Shown here: piece by piece, positions 12,801-25,300 of the stretch
Numbering within the stretch: position 1 is the first letter of the stretch
Layout: the number at the start of each line of letters is the position of its first letter
Assembly (NCBI GenBank): GCA_963966185.1
Contig: CAWZYM010000350.1
Coordinates: forward strand, 1-64,000
Length of the DNA stretch: 64,000 bases
Direction: 5' to 3'
Source of the DNA: Rhabditoides inermis
Taxonomy: Eukaryota; Nematoda; Chromadorea; Rhabditida; Rhabditidae
The notes under the pieces: generated by a model
Seen by the model: only the letters and a program-made list of their open reading frames with translations
What the model was told of the DNA's origin: nothing
The model's database searches: none
Translations under genes and position numbers: made by a program

Positions 12801-15800
12801 GTTTGTTGGTTCGATCCCCGCGTTGTGCGTTTTGTTTTGCGAAATTGTACAGTGGTAATTAGTAGTTTCGTGGTGTGTTGTCATTGATTTAGCACTGTTT
12901 CGATGAGTTTCCACCGTTTTAAAAGATATTAGGACGATTTGGGCGGGTTGGCCGGCCCCGGCCGAACTCAGAGGCAACGGCGACTGAGCCGAGCGAACGA
13001 AGCGATGAGAGAGGGGAGAGACGGTGATTGTTTGTGTTTCTATGCGACTAGTGACTGGATGTTGATTAGGTATCGAGTATTCAATGATTGGAGAGAGATG
13101 GGGAATCACCAACCTAGAAAAGGCTGTGTTTTCGTGGATTATCGATGAATTATCGACTTATCGATCGACTATTGATCGATTATTGATCGATTATCAATTA
13201 AGTATTGTTTTATTAGTGATTGAGTGTTGATTGATTGTTTGATTGGCGAGTTTTGCCAGCAACTTTGACAGATCGCCGAAAACAATAGAAAAATATTTCG
13301 GCGCCATGTTTCGACAATGATTTCGCGTGAAACGTATTCAATAAATTGTGGAGGTGAACTTTGCGAAGACTCTCTCTCTCTCTCTCTCTCCTCAGGTACA
13401 TAGGGGAAATTGGTTCGTGTGGAAAGCGAGGTGTTCTTGGTTTGGCAAAACAACTTGTAAACATCAACAACGTGTGCTTGTTATGCGGCAAAAATTTTTG
13501 ATAGCAGCCGGAATCGAGCCCGCGTCTGGCAAACAATCATCGACCACCCTAACCACAAGGCCACAGAGACAGGTTGAATGCGATTCTTCGAATGGCGTGA
13601 GATATGCGGACGCACACGTGTCTGTGCTTTCGGCTGCCGAAACATTCGCGCCGAAAATAAGAGTTTTCGGCGCAATGTTTCGGCGCCATGCCCGGCACTG
13701 ATCTCGCGTGAAACGTGTTCAATACAACAAATAGAAATATTTTTGAAGGGACAGTAGTCTTCCGTTTGTTATGCTCTACAAACCTGCGCAAACCGCATTC
13801 TTTAATTTTAACTTTAAAGCAAATTATGAATTTTTGAATAAAACTTTTCACGGCGCAAAGACCAGTCGCGACGGGCATTGCGGAAATTGGCTGTGAGTAG
13901 ACGATTGCTGGGGAAAATGTGAATTGTGGATAATTTGGGGTGATGATTTCATACATTTCCCGGCGACTTTGGAAGAAGCGAATCGGTGTTTTGGGAAAGT
14001 GTTATGATATGGTGAGGATTGGGGATGAAAAAGTGGGGGGCTAGTATAGGTGATTAGTGCGCGGCTGACTGGTATTTGTGGAGATAGTGCATTTTTTAGT
14101 GCAAGTCTAAGGTGAAGGAAGAGAAGAGAGGATAGGCAGTACGAGTGTGAGGGAGAGTGTGTGTGGTGGTAGTGTAGGGGATAGCGCGCGCGGCCAGCAA
14201 TCTACGGTGTTTGTTGGTTCGATCCCCGCGTTGTGCGTTTTGTTTTGCGAAATTGTACAGTGGTAATTAGTAGTTTCGTGGTGTGTTGTCATTGATTTAG
14301 CACTGTTTCGATGAGTTTCCACCGTTTTAAAAGATATTAGGACGATTTGGGCGGGTTGGCCGGCCCCGGCCGAACTCAGAGGCAACGGCGACTGAGCCGA
14401 GCGAACGAAGCGATGAGAGAGGGGAGAGACGGTGATTGTTTGTGTTTCTATGCGACTAGTGACTGGATGTTGATTAGGTATCGAGTATTCAATGATTGGA
14501 GAGAGATGGGGAATCACCAACCTAGAAAAGGCTGTGTTTTCGTGGATTATCGATGAATTATCGACTTATCGATCGACTATTGATCGATTATTGATCGATT
14601 ATCAATTAAGTATTGTTTTATTAGTGATTGAGTGTTGATTGATTGTTTGATTGGCGAGTTTTGCCAGCAACTTTGACAGATCGCCGAAAACAATAGAAAA
14701 ATATTTCGGCGCCATGTTTCGACAATGATTTCGCGTGAAACGTATTCAATAAATTGTGGAGGTGAACTTTGCGAAGACTCTCTCTCTCTCTCTCTCTCCT
14801 CAGGTACATAGGGGAAATTGGTTCGTGTGGAAAGCGAGGTGTTCTTGGTTTGGCAAAACAACTTGTAAACATCAACAACGTGTGCTTGTTATGCGGCAAA
14901 AATTTTTGATAGCAGCCGGAATCGAGCCCGCGTCTGGCAAACAATCATCGACCACCCTAACCACAAGGCCACAGAGACAGGTTGAATGCGATTCTTCGAA
15001 TGGCGTGAGATATGCGGACGCACACGTGTCTGTGCTTTCGGCTGCCGAAACATTCGCGCCGAAAATAAGAGTTTTCGGCGCAATGTTTCGGCGCCATGCC
15101 CGGCACTGATCTCGCGTGAAACGTGTTCAATACAACAAATAGAAATATTTTTGAAGGGACAGTAGTCTTCCGTTTGTTATGCTCTACAAACCTGCGCAAA
15201 CCGCATTCTTTAATTTTAACTTTAAAGCAAATTATGAATTTTTGAATAAAACTTTTCACGGCGCAAAGACCAGTCGCGACGGGCATTGCGGAAATTGGCT
15301 GTGAGTAGACGATTGCTGGGGAAAATGTGAATTGTGGATAATTTGGGGTGATGATTTCATACATTTCCCGGCGACTTTGGAAGAAGCGAATCGGTGTTTT
15401 GGGAAAGTGTTATGATATGGTGAGGATTGGGGATGAAAAAGTGGGGGGCTAGTATAGGTGATTAGTGCGCGGCTGACTGGTATTTGTGGAGATAGTGCAT
15501 TTTTTAGTGCAAGTCTAAGGTGAAGGAAGAGAAGAGAGGATAGGCAGTACGAGTGTGAGGGAGAGTGTGTGTGGTGGTAGTGTAGGGGATAGCGCGCGCG
15601 GCCAGCAATCTACGGTGTTTGTTGGTTCGATCCCCGCGTTGTGCGTTTTGTTTTGCGAAATTGTACAGTGGTAATTAGTAGTTTCGTGGTGTGTTGTCAT
15701 TGATTTAGCACTGTTTCGATGAGTTTCCACCGTTTTAAAAGATATTAGGACGATTTGGGCGGGTTGGCCGGCCCCGGCCGAACTCAGAGGCAACGGCGAC

Positions 15801-16345
15801 TGAGCCGAGCGAACGAAGCGATGAGAGAGGGGAGAGACGGTGATTGTTTGTGTTTCTATGCGACTAGTGACTGGATGTTGATTAGGTATCGAGTATTCAA
15901 TGATTGGAGAGAGATGGGGAATCACCAACCTAGAAAAGGCTGTGTTTTCGTGGATTATCGATGAATTATCGACTTATCGATCGACTATTGATCGATTATT
16001 GATCGATTATCAATTAAGTATTGTTTTATTAGTGATTGAGTGTTGATTGATTGTTTGATTGGCGAGTTTTGCCAGCAACTTTGACAGATCGCCGAAAACA
16101 ATAGAAAAATATTTCGGCGCCATGTTTCGACAATGATTTCGCGTGAAACGTATTCAATAAATTGTGGAGGTGAACTTTGCGAAGACTCTCTCTCTCTCTC
16201 TCTCTCCTCAGGTACATAGGGGAAATTGGTTCGTGTGGAAAGCGAGGTGTTCTTGGTTTGGCAAAACAACTTGTAAACATCAACAACGTGTGCTTGTTAT
16301 GCGGCAAAAATTTTTGATAGCAGCCGGAATCGAGCCCGCGTCTGG

Positions 16346-16428
16346 CAAACAATCATCGACCACCCTAACCACAAGGCCACAGAGATAGGTTGAATGCGAT
16401 TCTTCGAATGGCGTGAGATATGCGGACG
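16346..16428. other. Junction between the 1,408-bp and 371-bp arrays
   Basis: Unit 12 of the 1,408-bp array runs unbroken to about 16390. From 16430 the sequence carries GGACGGACACG, a variant seen in many 371-bp monomers but in none of the 1,408-bp units, and then continues as regular 371-bp monomers instead of the AT-rich tail. The switch lies inside sequence common to both families, so no novel breakpoint is visible. This is expected for an unequal homologous exchange, or if the 1,408-bp unit was built from the edge of the 371-bp array. Confidence 0.75.
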
Positions 16429-16676
16429 GACACGTGTCTGTGCTTTCGGCTGCCGAAACATTCCCGCCGAAAATAAGAGTTTTCGGTGCAATGTTTCGGC
16501 GCCATGCCCGGCATTGGTCTCGCGTGAAACGTGTCCAATAAAACAACTTGTGATGATGAACTTTGTGAAGAATCTTCTCGGGTACAGAGTGGGAGTCGGG
16601 TCGCGTGGAAAGCGGGGTGTTCTGGTTTCAGGCAAAACAACTTGTGAAGATCTACAACGTGTGCTTGTTATGCGGC

Positions 16677-16757
16677 AAAAAAATTTGATAGCAGCCGGAA
16701 TCGAGCCCGCGTCTGGCAAACAATCATCGACCACCCTAACCACAAGGCCACAGAGAT
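16677..16757 (-). ncRNA. tRNA-like Pol III module of the 371-bp monomer (representative copy)
   Basis: Read on the minus strand: A box TGGCCTTGTGG (16750-16740; ten of eleven positions match TGGCNNAGTGG), 32 bp of spacing, B box GGCTCGATTCC (16707-16697; ten of eleven match GGTTCGANTCC), then a run of seven T (16683-16677) beginning 13 bp after the B box. The D stem (GGCC/GGTC) and a five-pair T stem with one mismatch around loop CTCGATT can form. The acceptor strand TGCTATC has no partner, so it is not a functional tRNA. The module recurs in essentially every monomer, including the most diverged ones. Both boxes are intragenic, as in tRNA genes and tRNA-derived SINEs. A transcript of about 80 nt is predicted; expression is inference. 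Confidence 0.65.
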
Positions 16758-16764
16758 AGGTTGA

Positions 16765-19700
16765 ATGCGATTCTTCGAATGGCGTGAGATATGCGGACGC
16801 ACACGTGTCTGTGCTTTCGGCTGCCGAAACATTCGCGCCGAAAATAAGAGTTTTCGGCGCAATGTTTCGGCGCCATGCCCGGCCTTGATCTCGCGTGAAA
16901 CGTGTCCAATAAAACAACTTGTGATGATGAACTTTGTGAAGAATCTTCTCGGGTACAGAGTGGGAGTCGGGTCGCGTGGAAAGCGGAGTGTTCTGGTTTC
17001 AGGCAAAACAACTTGTGAACATCTACAACGTGTGCTTGTTATGCGGCAAAAAAAATTGATAGCAGCCGGAATCGAGCCCGCGTCTGGCAAACAATCATCG
17101 ACCACCCTAACCACAAGGCCACAGAGATAGGTTGAATGCGATTCTTCAAATGGCGTGAGATATGCGGACGCACACGTGTCTGTGCTTTCGGCTGCCGAAA
17201 CATTCGCGCCGAAAATAAGAGTTTTCGACGCAATGTTTCGGCGCCATGCCCGGCTTTGATCTCGCGTGAAACGTGTCCAATAAAACAACTTGTGATGATG
17301 AACTTTGTGAAGAATCTTCTCGGGTACAGAGTGGGAGTCGGGTCGCGTGGAAAGCGGAGTGTTCTGGTTTCAGGCAAAACAACTTGTGAACATCTACAAC
17401 GTGTGCTTGTTATGCGGCAAAAAAAAATTTGATAGCAGCCGGAATCGAGCCCGCGTCTGGCAAACAATCATCGACCACCCTAACCACAAGGCCACAGAAA
17501 TAGGTTGAATGCGATTTTTCGAATGGCGTGAGATATGCGGACGGACACGTGTCTGTGCTTTCGGCTGCCGAAACATTCGCGCCGAAAATAAGAGTTTTCG
17601 GCGCAATGTTTCGGCGCCATGCCTGGCACTCATCTCGCAAGAAACGTGTCCAATAAACCAACTCGTGAGGATGAACTTTGTGAAGAATCTTCTCGGGTAC
17701 AGAGTGGGAGTCGGGTCGCGTGGAAAGCGGGGTGTTCTGGTTTCAGGCAAAACAACTTGTGAACATCTACAACGTGTGCTTGTTATGCGGCAAAAAAATT
17801 TGATAGCAGCCGGAATCGAGCCCGCGTCTGGCAAACAATCATCGACCACCCTAACCACAAGGCCACAGAGATAGGTTGAATGCGATTCTTCGAATGGCGT
17901 GAGATATGCGGACGCACACGTGTCTGTGCTTTCGGCTGCCGAAACATTCGCGCCGAAAATAAGAGTTTTCGGCGCAATGTTTCGGCGCCATGCCCGGCCT
18001 TGATCTCGCGTGAAACGTGTCCAATAAAACAACTTGTGATGATGAACTTTGTGAAGAATCTTCTCGGGTACAGAGTGGGAGTCGGGTCGCGTGGAAAGCG
18101 GAGTGTTCTGGTTTCAGGCAAAACAACTTGTGAACATCTACAACGTGTGCTTGTTATGCGGCAAAAAAAATTGATAGCAGCCGGAATCGAGCCCGCGTCT
18201 GGCAAACAATCATCGACCACCCTAACCACAAGGCCACAGAGATAGGTTGAATGCGATTCTTCAAATGGCGTGAGATATGCGGACGCACACGTGTCTGTGC
18301 TTTCGGCTGCCGAAACATTCGCGCCGAAAATAAGAGTTTTCGGCGCAATGTTTCGGCGCCATGCCCGGTCTTGATCTCGCGTGAAACGTGTCCAATAAAA
18401 CAACTTGTGATGATGAACTTTGTGAAGAATCTTCTCGGGTTCAGAGTGGGAGTCGGGTCGCGTGGAAAGCGGAGTGTTCTGGTTTCAGGCAAAACAACTT
18501 GTGAACATCTACAACGTGTGCTTGTTATGCGGCAAAAAAAATTTGATAGCAGCCGGAATCGAGCCCGCGTCTGGCAAACAATCATCGACCACCCTAACCA
18601 CAAGGCCACAGAGATAGGTTGAATGCGATTCTTCGAATGGCGTGAGATATGCGGACGCACACGTGTCTGTGCTTTCGGCTGCCGAAACATTCGCGCCGAA
18701 AATAAGAGTTTTCGACGCAATGTTTCGGCGCCATGCCCGGCTTTGATCTCGCGTGAAACGTGTCCAATAAAACAACTTGTGATGATGAACTTTGTGAAGA
18801 ATCTTCTCGGGTACAGAGTGGGAGTCGGGTCGCGTGGAAAGCGGAGTGTTCTGGTTTCAGGCAAAACAACTTGTGAACATCTACAACGTGTGCTTGTTAT
18901 GCGGCAAAAAAAAATTTGATAGCAGCCGGAATCGAGCCCGCGTCTGGCAAACAATCATCGACCACCCTAACCACAAGGCCACAGAAATAGGTTGAATGCG
19001 ATTTTTCGAATGGCGTGAGATATGCGGACGGACACGTGTCTGTGCTTTCGGCTGCCGAAACATTCGCGCCGAAAATAAGAGTTTTCGGCGCAATGTTTCG
19101 GCGCCATGCCTGGCACTCATCTCGCAAGAAACGTGTCCAATAAACCAACTCGTGAGGATGAACTTTGTGAAGAATCTTCTCGGGTACAGAGTGGGAGTCG
19201 GGTCGCGTGGAAAGCGGGGTGTTCTGGTTTCAGGCAAAACAACTTGTGAAGATCTACAACGTGTGCTTGTTATGCGGCAAAAAAATTTGATAGCAGCCGG
19301 AATCGAGCCCGCGTCTGGCAAACAATCATCGACCACCCTAACCACAAGGCCACAGAGATAGGTTGAATGCGATTCTTCGAATGGCGTGAGATATGCGGAC
19401 GCACACGTGTCTGTGCTTTTGGCTGCCGAAACATTCGCGCCGAAAATAAAAGTTCTCGGCGCAATGTTTCGGCGCCATGCCCGGCACTGATCTCGCAAGA
19501 AACGTGTCCAATAAACCAACTTGTGAGTATGAACTTTGTGAAGAATCTTCTCGAGTACAGAGTGGGAGTCGGGTCGCGTGGAAAGCGGGGTGTTCTGGTT
19601 TCAGGCAAAACAACTTGTGAACATCTACAACCTGTGTTTGTTATGCGGCAAAATATTTTGATAGCAGCCGGAATCGAGCCCGCGTCTGGCAAACAATCAT

Positions 19701-21964
19701 CGACCACCCTAACCACAAGGCCACAGAGATAGGTTGAATGCGATTCTTCGAATGGCGTGAGATATGCGGACGAACACGTGTCTGTGCTTTTGGCTGCCGA
19801 AACATTCGCGCCGAAAATAAAAGTTCTCGGCGCAATGTTTCGGCGCCATGCCCGGCACTGATCTCGCAAGAAACGTGTCCAATAAAACAACTTGTGATGA
19901 TGAACTTTGTGAAGAATCTTCTCGGGTACAGAGAGGGAGTCGGGTCGCGTGGAAAGCGGAGTGTTCTGGTTTCAGGCAAAACAACTTGTGAACATCTACA
20001 ACGTGTGCTTGTTATGCGGCAAAAAAATTTGATAGCAGCCGGAATCGAGCCCGCGTCTGGCAAACAATCATCGACCACCCTAACCACAAGGCCACAGAGA
20101 TAGGTTGAATGCGATTCTTCAAATGGCGTGAGATATGCGGACGCACACGTGTCTGTGCTTTCGGCTGCCGAAACATTCGCGCCGAAAATAAGAGTTTTCG
20201 GCGCAATGTTTCGGCGCCATGCCCGGTCTTGATCTCGCGTGAAACGTGTCCAATAAAACAACTTGTGATGATGAACTTTGTGAAGAATCTTCTCGGGTTC
20301 AGAGTGGGAGTCGGGTCGCGTGGAAAGCGGAGTGTTCTGGTTTCAGGCAAAACAACTTGTGAACTTCTACAACGTGTGCTTGTTATGCGGCAAAAAAATT
20401 TGATAGCAGCCGGAATCGAGCCCGCGTCTGGCAAACAATCATCGATCACCCTAACCACAAGGCCACAGAGATAGATTGAATGCGATTCTTCGAATGGCGT
20501 GAGATATGCGGACGCACACGTGTCTGTGCTTTTGGCTGCCGAAACATTCGCGCCGAAAATAAAAGTTCTCGGCGCAATGTTTCGGCGCCATGCCCGGCAC
20601 TGATCTCGCAAGAAACGTGTCCAATAAACCAACTTGTGAGTATGAACTTTGTGAAGAATCTTCTCGAGTACAGAGTGGGAGTCGGGTCGCGTGGAAAGCG
20701 GGGTGTTCTGGTTTCAGGCAAAACAACTTGTGAACATCTACAACCTGTGTTTGTTATGCGGCAAAATATTTTGATAGCAGCCGGAATCGAGCCCGCGTCT
20801 GGCAAACAATCATCGACCACCCTAACCACAAGGCCACAGAGATAGGTTGAATGCGATTCTTCGAATGGCGTGAGATATGCGGACGGACACGTGTCTGTGC
20901 TTTCGGCTGCCGAAACATTCGCGCCGAAAATAAGAGTTTTCGGCGCAATGTTTCGGCGCCATGCCCGGCCTTGATCTCGCGTGAAACGTGTCCAATAAAA
21001 CAACTTGTGATGATGAACTTTGTGAAGAATCTTCTCGGGTTCAGAGTGGGAGTCGGGTCGCGTGAAAAGCGGAGTGTTCTGGTTTCAGGCAAAACAACTT
21101 GTGAACATCTACAACGTGTGCTTGTTATGCGGCAAAAAAAATTTGATAGCAGCCGGAATCGAGCCCGCGTCTGGCAAACAATCATCGACCACCCTAACCA
21201 CAAGGCCACAGAGATAGGTTGAATGCGATTCTTCGAATGGCGTGAGATATGCGGACGCACACCTGTCTGTGCTTTTGGCTGCCGAAACATTCGCGCCGAA
21301 AATAAAAGTTCTCGGCGCAATGTTTCGGCGCCATGCCCGGCTTTGATCTCGCAAGAAACGTGTCCAATAAACCAACTTGTGAGTATGAACTTTGTGAAGA
21401 ATCTTCTCGAGTACAGAGTGGGAGTCGGGTCGCGTGGAAAGCGGGGTGTTCTGGTTTCAGGCAAAACAACTTGTGAACATCTACAACCTGTGTTTGTTAT
21501 GCGGCAAAATATTTTGATAGCAGCCGGAATCGAGCCCGCGTCTGGCAAACAATCATCGACCACCCTAACCACAAGGCCACAGAGATAGGTTGAATGCGAT
21601 TCTTCGAATGGCGTGAGATATGCGGACGGACACGTGTCTGTGCTTTCGGCTGCCGAAACATTCGCGCCGAAAATAAGAGTTTTCGGCGCAATGTTTCGGC
21701 GCCATGCCCGGCACTGATCTCGCACGAAACGTGTCCAATAAACCAACTTGTGAGTATGAACTTTGTGAAGAATCTTCTCGAGTACAGAGTGGGAGTCGGG
21801 TCGCGTGGAAAGCGGAGTGTTCTGGTTTCAGGCAAAACAACTTGTGAACATCTACAACGTGTGCTTGTTATGCGGCAAAAAAAATTGATAGCAGCCGGAA
21901 TCGAGCCCGCGTCTGGCAAACAATCATCGACCACCCTAACCACAAGGCCACAGAGATAGGTTGA
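16765..21964. repeat. Higher-order repeat 1, first copy (14 monomers)
   Basis: The order of monomer subtypes from 16765 recurs further along. Monomers starting at 16765, 17136, 17509, 17880, 18251, 18623 and 18996 match those at 22336, 22707, 23080, 23451, 23822, 24194 and 24567 (offset 5,571 bp, 15 monomers). Monomers at 20109-21594 match those at 25309-26795 (offset about 5,200 bp, 14 monomers). Shared rare variants include GATTCTTCAAATGG, GCCCGGTCTTG, CTCGGGTTCAG and CTCGCACGAAAC. The change of offset means one monomer was lost or gained after the duplication. Confidence 0.8.
16823..16871. repeat. 49-bp near-perfect hairpin of the 371-bp monomer (representative copy)
   Basis: The left arm begins GCCGAAACATT and ends CGCGCCGAAAA; the right arm begins TTTTCGGCGC and ends AATGTTTCGGC. 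The arms are 22 and 21 bases, complementary except for one extra C on the left, and enclose a six-base loop TAAGAG. A smaller palindrome TTCGGCTGCCGAA overlaps the left edge. Some monomers change a base in one arm (for example TTTTCGACGC), which weakens but does not abolish the stem. It could form a cruciform in DNA or a stem-loop in RNA of either strand. It lies upstream of the minus-strand tRNA-like module of the same monomer. Confidence 0.85.
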
Positions 21965-22335
21965 ATGCGATTCTTCGAATGGCGTGAGATATGCGGACGC
22001 ACACGTGTCTGTGCTTTCGGCTGCCGAAACATTCGCGCCGAAAATAAGAGTTTTCGACGCAATGTTTCGGCGCCATGCCCGGCTTTGATCTCGCGTGAAA
22101 CGTGTCCAATAAAACAACTTGTGATGATGAACTTTGTGAAGAATCTTCTCGGGTACAGAGTGGGAGTCGGGTCGCGTGGAAAGCGGGGTGTTCTGGTTTC
22201 AGGCAAAACAACTTGTGAAGATCTACAACGTGTGCTTGTTATGCGGCAAAAAAATTTGATAGCAGCCGGAATCGAGCCCGCGTCTGGCAAACAATCATCG
22301 ACCACCCTAACCACAAGGCCACAGAGATAGGTTGA

Positions 22336-25300
22336 ATGCGATTCTTCGAATGGCGTGAGATATGCGGACGCACACGTGTCTGTGCTTTCGGCTGCCGAAA
22401 CATTCGCGCCGAAAATAAGAGTTTTCGGCGCAATGTTTCGGCGCCATGCCCGGCCTTGATCTCGCGTGAAACGTGTCCAATAAAACAACTTGTGATGATG
22501 AACTTTGTGAAGAATCTTCTCGGGTACAGAGTGGGAGTCGGGTCGCGTGGAAAGCGGAGTGTTCTGGTTTCAGGCAAAACAACTTGTGAACATCTACAAC
22601 GTGTGCTTGTTATGCGGCAAAAAAAATTGATAGCAGCCGGAATCGAGCCCGCGTCTGGCAAACAATCATCGACCACCCTAACCACAAGGCCACAGAGATA
22701 GGTTGAATGCGATTCTTCAAATGGCGTGAGATATGCGGACGCACACGTGTCTGTGCTTTCGGCTGCCGAAACATTCGCGCCGAAAATAAGAGTTTTCGAC
22801 GCAATGTTTCGGCGCCATGCCCGGCTTTGATCTCGCGTGAAACGTGTCCAATAAAACAACTTGTGATGATGAACTTTGTGAAGAATCTTCTCGGGTACAG
22901 AGTGGGAGTCGGGTCGCGTGGAAAGCGGAGTGTTCTGGTTTCAGGCAAAACAACTTGTGAACATCTACAACGTGTGCTTGTTATGCGGCAAAAAAAAATT
23001 TGATAGCAGCCGGAATCGAGCCCGCGTCTGGCAAACAATCATCGACCACCCTAACCACAAGGCCACAGAAATAGGTTGAATGCGATTTTTCGAATGGCGT
23101 GAGATATGCGGACGGACACGTGTCTGTGCTTTCGGCTGCCGAAACATTCGCGCCGAAAATAAGAGTTTTCGGCGCAATGTTTCGGCGCCATGCCTGGCAC
23201 TCATCTCGCAAGAAACGTGTCCAATAAACCAACTCGTGAGGATGAACTTTGTGAAGAATCTTCTCGGGTACAGAGTGGGAGTCGGGTCGCGTGGAAAGCG
23301 GGGTGTTCTGGTTTCAGGCAAAACAACTTGTGAAGATCTACAACGTGTGCTTGTTATGCGGCAAAAAAATTTGATAGCAGCCGGAATCGAGCCCGCGTCT
23401 GGCAAACAATCATCGACCACCCTAACCACAAGGCCACAGAGATAGGTTGAATGCGATTCTTCGAATGGCGTGAGATATGCGGACGCACACGTGTCTGTGC
23501 TTTCGGCTGCCGAAACATTCGCGCCGAAAATAAGAGTTTTCGGCGCAATGTTTCGGCGCCATGCCCGGCCTTGATCTCGCGTGAAACGTGTCCAATAAAA
23601 CAACTTGTGATGATGAACTTTGTGAAGAATCTTCTCGGGTACAGAGTGGGAGTCGGGTCGCGTGGAAAGCGGAGTGTTCTGGTTTCAGGCAAAACAACTT
23701 GTGAACATCTACAACGTGTGCTTGTTATGCGGCAAAAAAAATTGATAGCAGCCGGAATCGAGCCCGCGTCTGGCAAACAATCATCGACCACCCTAACCAC
23801 AAGGCCACAGAGATAGGTTGAATGCGATTCTTCAAATGGCGTGAGATATGCGGACGCACACGTGTCTGTGCTTTCGGCTGCCGAAACATTCGCGCCGAAA
23901 ATAAGAGTTTTCGGCGCAATGTTTCGGCGCCATGCCCGGTCTTGATCTCGCGTGAAACGTGTCCAATAAAACAACTTGTGATGATGAACTTTGTGAAGAA
24001 TCTTCTCGGGTTCAGAGTGGGAGTCGGGTCGCGTGGAAAGCGGAGTGTTCTGGTTTCAGGCAAAACAACTTGTGAACATCTACAACGTGTGCTTGTTATG
24101 CGGCAAAAAAAATTTGATAGCAGCCGGAATCGAGCCCGCGTCTGGCAAACAATCATCGACCACCCTAACCACAAGGCCACAGAGATAGGTTGAATGCGAT
24201 TCTTCGAATGGCGTGAGATATGCGGACGCACACGTGTCTGTGCTTTCGGCTGCCGAAACATTCGCGCCGAAAATAAGAGTTTTCGACGCAATGTTTCGGC
24301 GCCATGCCCGGCTTTGATCTCGCGTGAAACGTGTCCAATAAAACAACTTGTGATGATGAACTTTGTGAAGAATCTTCTCGGGTACAGAGTGGGAGTCGGG
24401 TCGCGTGGAAAGCGGAGTGTTCTGGTTTCAGGCAAAACAACTTGTGAACATCTACAACGTGTGCTTGTTATGCGGCAAAAAAAAATTTGATAGCAGCCGG
24501 AATCGAGCCCGCGTCTGGCAAACAATCATCGACCACCCTAACCACAAGGCCACAGAAATAGGTTGAATGCGATTTTTCGAATGGCGTGAGATATGCGGAC
24601 GGACACGTGTCTGTGCTTTCGGCTGCCGAAACATTCGCGCCGAAAATAAGAGTTTTCGGCGCAATGTTTCGGCGCCATGCCTGGCACTCATCTCGCAAGA
24701 AACGTGTCCAATAAACCAACTCGTGAGGATGAACTTTGTGAAGAATCTTCTCGGGTACAGAGTGGGAGTCGGGTCGCGTGGAAAGCGGGGTGTTCTGGTT
24801 TCAGGCAAAACAACTTGTGAAGATCTACAACGTGTGCTTGTTATGCGGCAAAAAAATTTGATAGCAGCCGGAATCGAGCCCGCGTCTGGCAAACAATCAT
24901 CGACCACCCTAACCACAAGGCCACAGAGATAGGTTGAATGCGATTCTTCGAATGGCGTGAGATATGCGGACGCACACGTGTCTGTGCTTTCGGCTGCCGA
25001 AACATTCGCGCCGAAAATAAGAGTTTTCGGCGCAATGTTTCGGCGCCATGCCCGGCCTTGATCTCGCGTGAAACGTGTCCAATAAAACAACTTGTGATGA
25101 TGAACTTTGTGAAGAATCTTCTCGGGTACAGAGTGGGAGTCGGGTCTCGTGGAAAGCGGAGTGTTCTGGTTTCAGGCAAAACAACTTGTGAACATCTACA
25201 ACGTGTGCTTGTTATGCGGCAAAAAAATTTGATAGCAGCCGGAATCGAGCCCGCGTCTGGCAAACAATCATCGACCACCCTAACCACAAGGCCACAGAGA

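Larger units (their letters stand above)
1..16428. repeat. 1,408-bp composite satellite array, 11 full units plus one partial
   Basis: Units begin at the motif GTGCGCGGCTGACTGG at 1, 1389, 2793, 4201, 5609, 7017, 8425, 9833, 11241, 12649, 14057 and 15465. From the third unit on the period is exactly 1,408 bp and neighbouring units differ by only a few bases. Units 1 and 2 are 1,388 and 1,404 bp and differ mainly by one-base changes in homopolymer length. The last unit is incomplete: it passes into the 371-bp array inside the segment shared by both families. Reading frames in the unit recur only because the unit recurs, and no coding signal is apparent. This is a high-copy tandem satellite; whether it is centromeric, subtelomeric or interstitial cannot be told from the sequence. 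Confidence 0.97.

Noticed and set aside
1..16428. Ribosomal DNA or histone cluster as the source of the 1,408-bp repeats
   Set aside because: No rRNA core sequences, no 5S gene and no histone coding frames are visible in the unit.
16823..16871. CENP-B box (TTCG....A..CGGG) within the monomer
   Set aside because: TTCG-rich stretches occur, but none has the A and CGGG at the required spacing.
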